A DNA stretch of 6,223 nt. It comes from Flavobacteria bacterium RIFCSPLOWO2_12_FULL_31_7. GTDB lineage: Bacteria > Bacteroidota > Bacteroidia > Flavobacteriales > Flavobacteriaceae. The translations under genes and the position numbers were made by a program. This document shows positions 4,823-6,223 of the stretch, piece by piece; position 1 is the first letter of the stretch, and each line of letters begins with the position of its first letter. The stretch spans positions 2,746 through 8,968 of the forward strand of contig MGWJ01000076.1 of assembly GCA_001800945.1 (NCBI GenBank). Direction: 5' to 3'. Under the pieces are notes generated by a model that was not told the DNA's origin, made no database searches, and saw only the letters and a program-made list of their open reading frames with translations.

Positions 4823-5641
4823 ATGAACTTAGATAATATTCCTCAAATTAAACATTTAAATAGCGGTAACTTTTTTGTATTAGCAGGACCTTGCGCCATA
4901 GAAGGTGAAGAAATGGCTTTACAGATTGCAGAAAAATTAGTTACTATTACAGATAATTTACAAATTCCTTTTGTATTTAAAGGAAGTTTCAAAAAAGCCA
5001 ATCGTTCAAGAATTGACAGTTTTTCTGGAATTGGAGATGAAAAAGCATTAAAAATTTTAGAAAAAGTTTCTAAAGAATTTGGCGTACCAACGGTTACCGA
5101 CATTCACACGAATGAAGATGCGGCAATGGCTGCGGCTTATGTTGATGTTTTACAAATTCCTGCATTTCTAGTACGTCAAACAGATTTAGTTGTGGCGGCT
5201 GCAAAGACGGGGAAAACCGTTAACTTGAAAAAAGGACAATTTATGAGTCCGGAAAGTATGAAACACGCGGCTCAAAAAGTAAAAGATTGCGGAAACGATA
5301 ATTTTATGATTACGGATAGAGGAACCATGTTCGGTTATCAAGATATGATTGTTGATTTCAGAGGAATTCCTACGATGAAAGAATTTGGAACAACTGTTTT
5401 AGACGTAACACATTCCTTACAACAACCTAATCAAACAAGTGGTGTAACTGGTGGAAGACCAGATATGATTGAAACCATTGCTAAAGCCGGAATTGTAACT
5501 GGCGTAGATGGAATTTTCATCGAAACACATTTTGACCCAGCTAATGCCAAAAGTGATGGTGCCAACATGTTACATTTAGATTATTTTGAAGGTTTAATGA
5601 CAAAATTAGTAGCAATCAGACAAACCATAAACAAATTTTAA
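4823..5641 (+). CDS. kdsA: 3-deoxy-8-phosphooctulonate synthase (Kdo-8-phosphate synthase)
   Basis: Cytoplasmic enzyme that condenses phosphoenolpyruvate with D-arabinose 5-phosphate to give Kdo-8-phosphate, the committed step toward Kdo of the lipopolysaccharide inner core. The 272 residues match the family length and form one TIM-barrel domain. Visible motifs are LAGPCAIEG (20-28), FKGSFKKANRS (52-62) for PEP binding, QIPAFLVRQTDL (111-122), NLKKGQFMSP (134-143), DRGTMFGY (165-172), DVTHSLQQPN (194-203) and FIETHFDPANAKSDG (232-246). Cys24 stands where E. coli KdsA has Asn26, and His197, Glu234 and Asp245 supply the other metal ligands known from the Aquifex enzyme, so this is the metal-dependent class. 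Related DAHP synthases share the fold, but the ANRS and SDG motifs point to KdsA. The start is the first ATG after a recognisable promoter, and it gives the N-terminus expected for the family. A secreted-protein gene follows 25 bases downstream. Confidence 0.96.
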   Translation: MNLDNIPQIKHLNSGNFFVLAGPCAIEGEEMALQIAEKLVTITDNLQIPFVFKGSFKKANRSRIDSFSGIGDEKALKILEKVSKEFGVPTVTDIHTNEDAAMAAAYVDVLQIPAFLVRQTDLVVAAAKTGKTVNLKKGQFMSPESMKHAAQKVKDCGNDNFMITDRGTMFGYQDMIVDFRGIPTMKEFGTTVLDVTHSLQQPNQTSGVTGGRPDMIETIAKAGIVTGVDGIFIETHFDPANAKSDGANMLHLDYFEGLMTKLVAIRQTINKF

Positions 5642-5666
5642 GAATAAAATAGTACCACTTACCCTA

Positions 5667-6223
5667 ATGAAAAAAATATCTACACTTGTTATTGCCTTAA
5701 TAGGTATAACAAGTTTCGCTCAAACAGAAAACCAAGTTGATTTACCTGTCGTTCAAGAAAAATATACGGCACATAATAAAGGTAAATTTTACGTTTTTTG
5801 GGGTGGAAATAGAGAAACATATTCTACTTCCGACATTCATTTTTCTGGAGAAAATTATGATTTTGTAGTTCACAATGCCCAAGCTAGCGACAAACCAAAA
5901 GGATATCATATTGATTATATAAATCCTGCAAGAATGACTATTCCACAAACTAATTTCAGAATGGGATATTTTGTTAACGATCATTATAATATTTCAATTG
6001 GTGTGGATCATATGAAATATGTAATGAATCAAAAACAAATTGCCAATGTTAGCGGATATGTAAATCTTCCTGTAACAGAAAATGGTGCGATTTATAATGG
6101 TGTTTATAACAATACCCCTGTAGATTTATATGCGAATTATAATCCGGATAATGATAGTAATCCGCCTCCATTTTTAACTTTTGAACATACTGATGGTTTA
6201 AACTATATTAATACTGAAATTTC
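5667..6223 (+). CDS. Secreted or outer-membrane protein of unknown function (3' end outside the window)
   Basis: The frame starts at ATG 5667 and remains open to the last base, giving 185 residues. A Sec signal peptide is clear: MKKIS, a hydrophobic core (6-15) and probable cleavage after SFA (16-18), leaving Gln19 first. The mature part is rich in Tyr, Asn and aromatic residues and has alternating patterns typical of beta strands: FYVFWGGNRETYSTSD (41-56), IHFSGENYDFVVHN (57-70), TNFRMGYFVNDHYNISIGVDHMKYVM (split across 95-120). The alternation of aromatic and polar residues with short turns suggests an outer-membrane beta-barrel or a related envelope protein. I recall similar uncharacterised Bacteroidota proteins with the W-G-x-N-R and SIGVDHMKYV blocks, but can give no function. 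It follows kdsA by 25 bases with no promoter-like box in the gap, so it is probably read from the kdsA promoter. Confidence 0.8.
   Translation, partial: MKKISTLVIALIGITSFAQTENQVDLPVVQEKYTAHNKGKFYVFWGGNRETYSTSDIHFSGENYDFVVHNAQASDKPKGYHIDYINPARMTIPQTNFRMGYFVNDHYNISIGVDHMKYVMNQKQIANVSGYVNLPVTENGAIYNGVYNNTPVDLYANYNPDNDSNPPPFLTFEHTDGLNYINTEI

Noticed and set aside
4843..5103. Minus-strand open frame inside kdsA
   Set aside because: Antisense to conserved kdsA motifs, with no start context or family resemblance.
5742..5984. Minus-strand open frame inside the last gene
   Set aside because: Antisense to a frame with a clear signal peptide and protein-like composition; no domain seen.
1..6223. CRISPR array, tRNA/rRNA gene, riboswitch, insertion sequence or phage element
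   Set aside because: No direct-repeat series, cloverleaf, transposase, integrase or phage-like frame was found; gene content and base composition look uniform across the window.

Overview
The window looks like chromosomal DNA from a member of the Bacteroidota, most likely Flavobacteriaceae (Flavobacterium or a close relative). The reasons are strongly AT-rich DNA, short A-rich leaders without clear Shine-Dalgarno sequences, promoter-like boxes of the Bacteroidota type (-7 TAnnTTTG, -33 TTG), and gene products of flavobacterial character (alpha/beta-type 2-oxoacid dehydrogenase E1, DUF4199, a flavobacterial lipoprotein family). This is judged by eye, not by a database search.

Layout. Bases 1-1095 hold the 3' part of a thiamine-diphosphate 2-oxoacid dehydrogenase E1, closed by a strong hairpin terminator. 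Next come prmA (ribosomal protein L11 methyltransferase, 1170-2009) and clpS (N-degron adaptor of the Clp protease, 2039-2314), both on the plus strand; a likely clpS promoter overlaps the end of prmA. clpS converges on a minus-strand group, and the two sides share one bidirectional terminator (2313-2350) that touches both stop codons. The minus-strand group, read from right to left, is two half-size YeeE/YedE membrane proteins (3676-3110, then 3108-2695) and a small CxxC heavy-metal-associated protein (2618-2349).

A divergent intergenic region (3677-3817) carries an inverted repeat and promoter-like boxes for both directions. To its right, on the plus strand, lie a DUF4199 membrane protein (3818-4294), a small lipoprotein (4302-4751), kdsA for Kdo-8-phosphate synthase (4823-5641) with its own promoter, and the 5' part of a secreted, probably outer-membrane-associated protein (5667 to the window end).

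How the genes fit together. Three themes are visible: central metabolism and protein quality control on the left (E1, PrmA, ClpS), sulfur and metal handling in the middle (YeeE pair plus HMA protein), and cell-envelope biology on the right (Kdo synthesis for LPS, lipoprotein, membrane protein, secreted protein). No mobile element, CRISPR array, RNA gene or phage gene was seen. No stretch over 300 bases lacks a gene. Most of the window is ordinary core genome; the less-described parts are the YeeE/YeeE/HMA group with its regulatory region and the three uncharacterised envelope proteins around kdsA.
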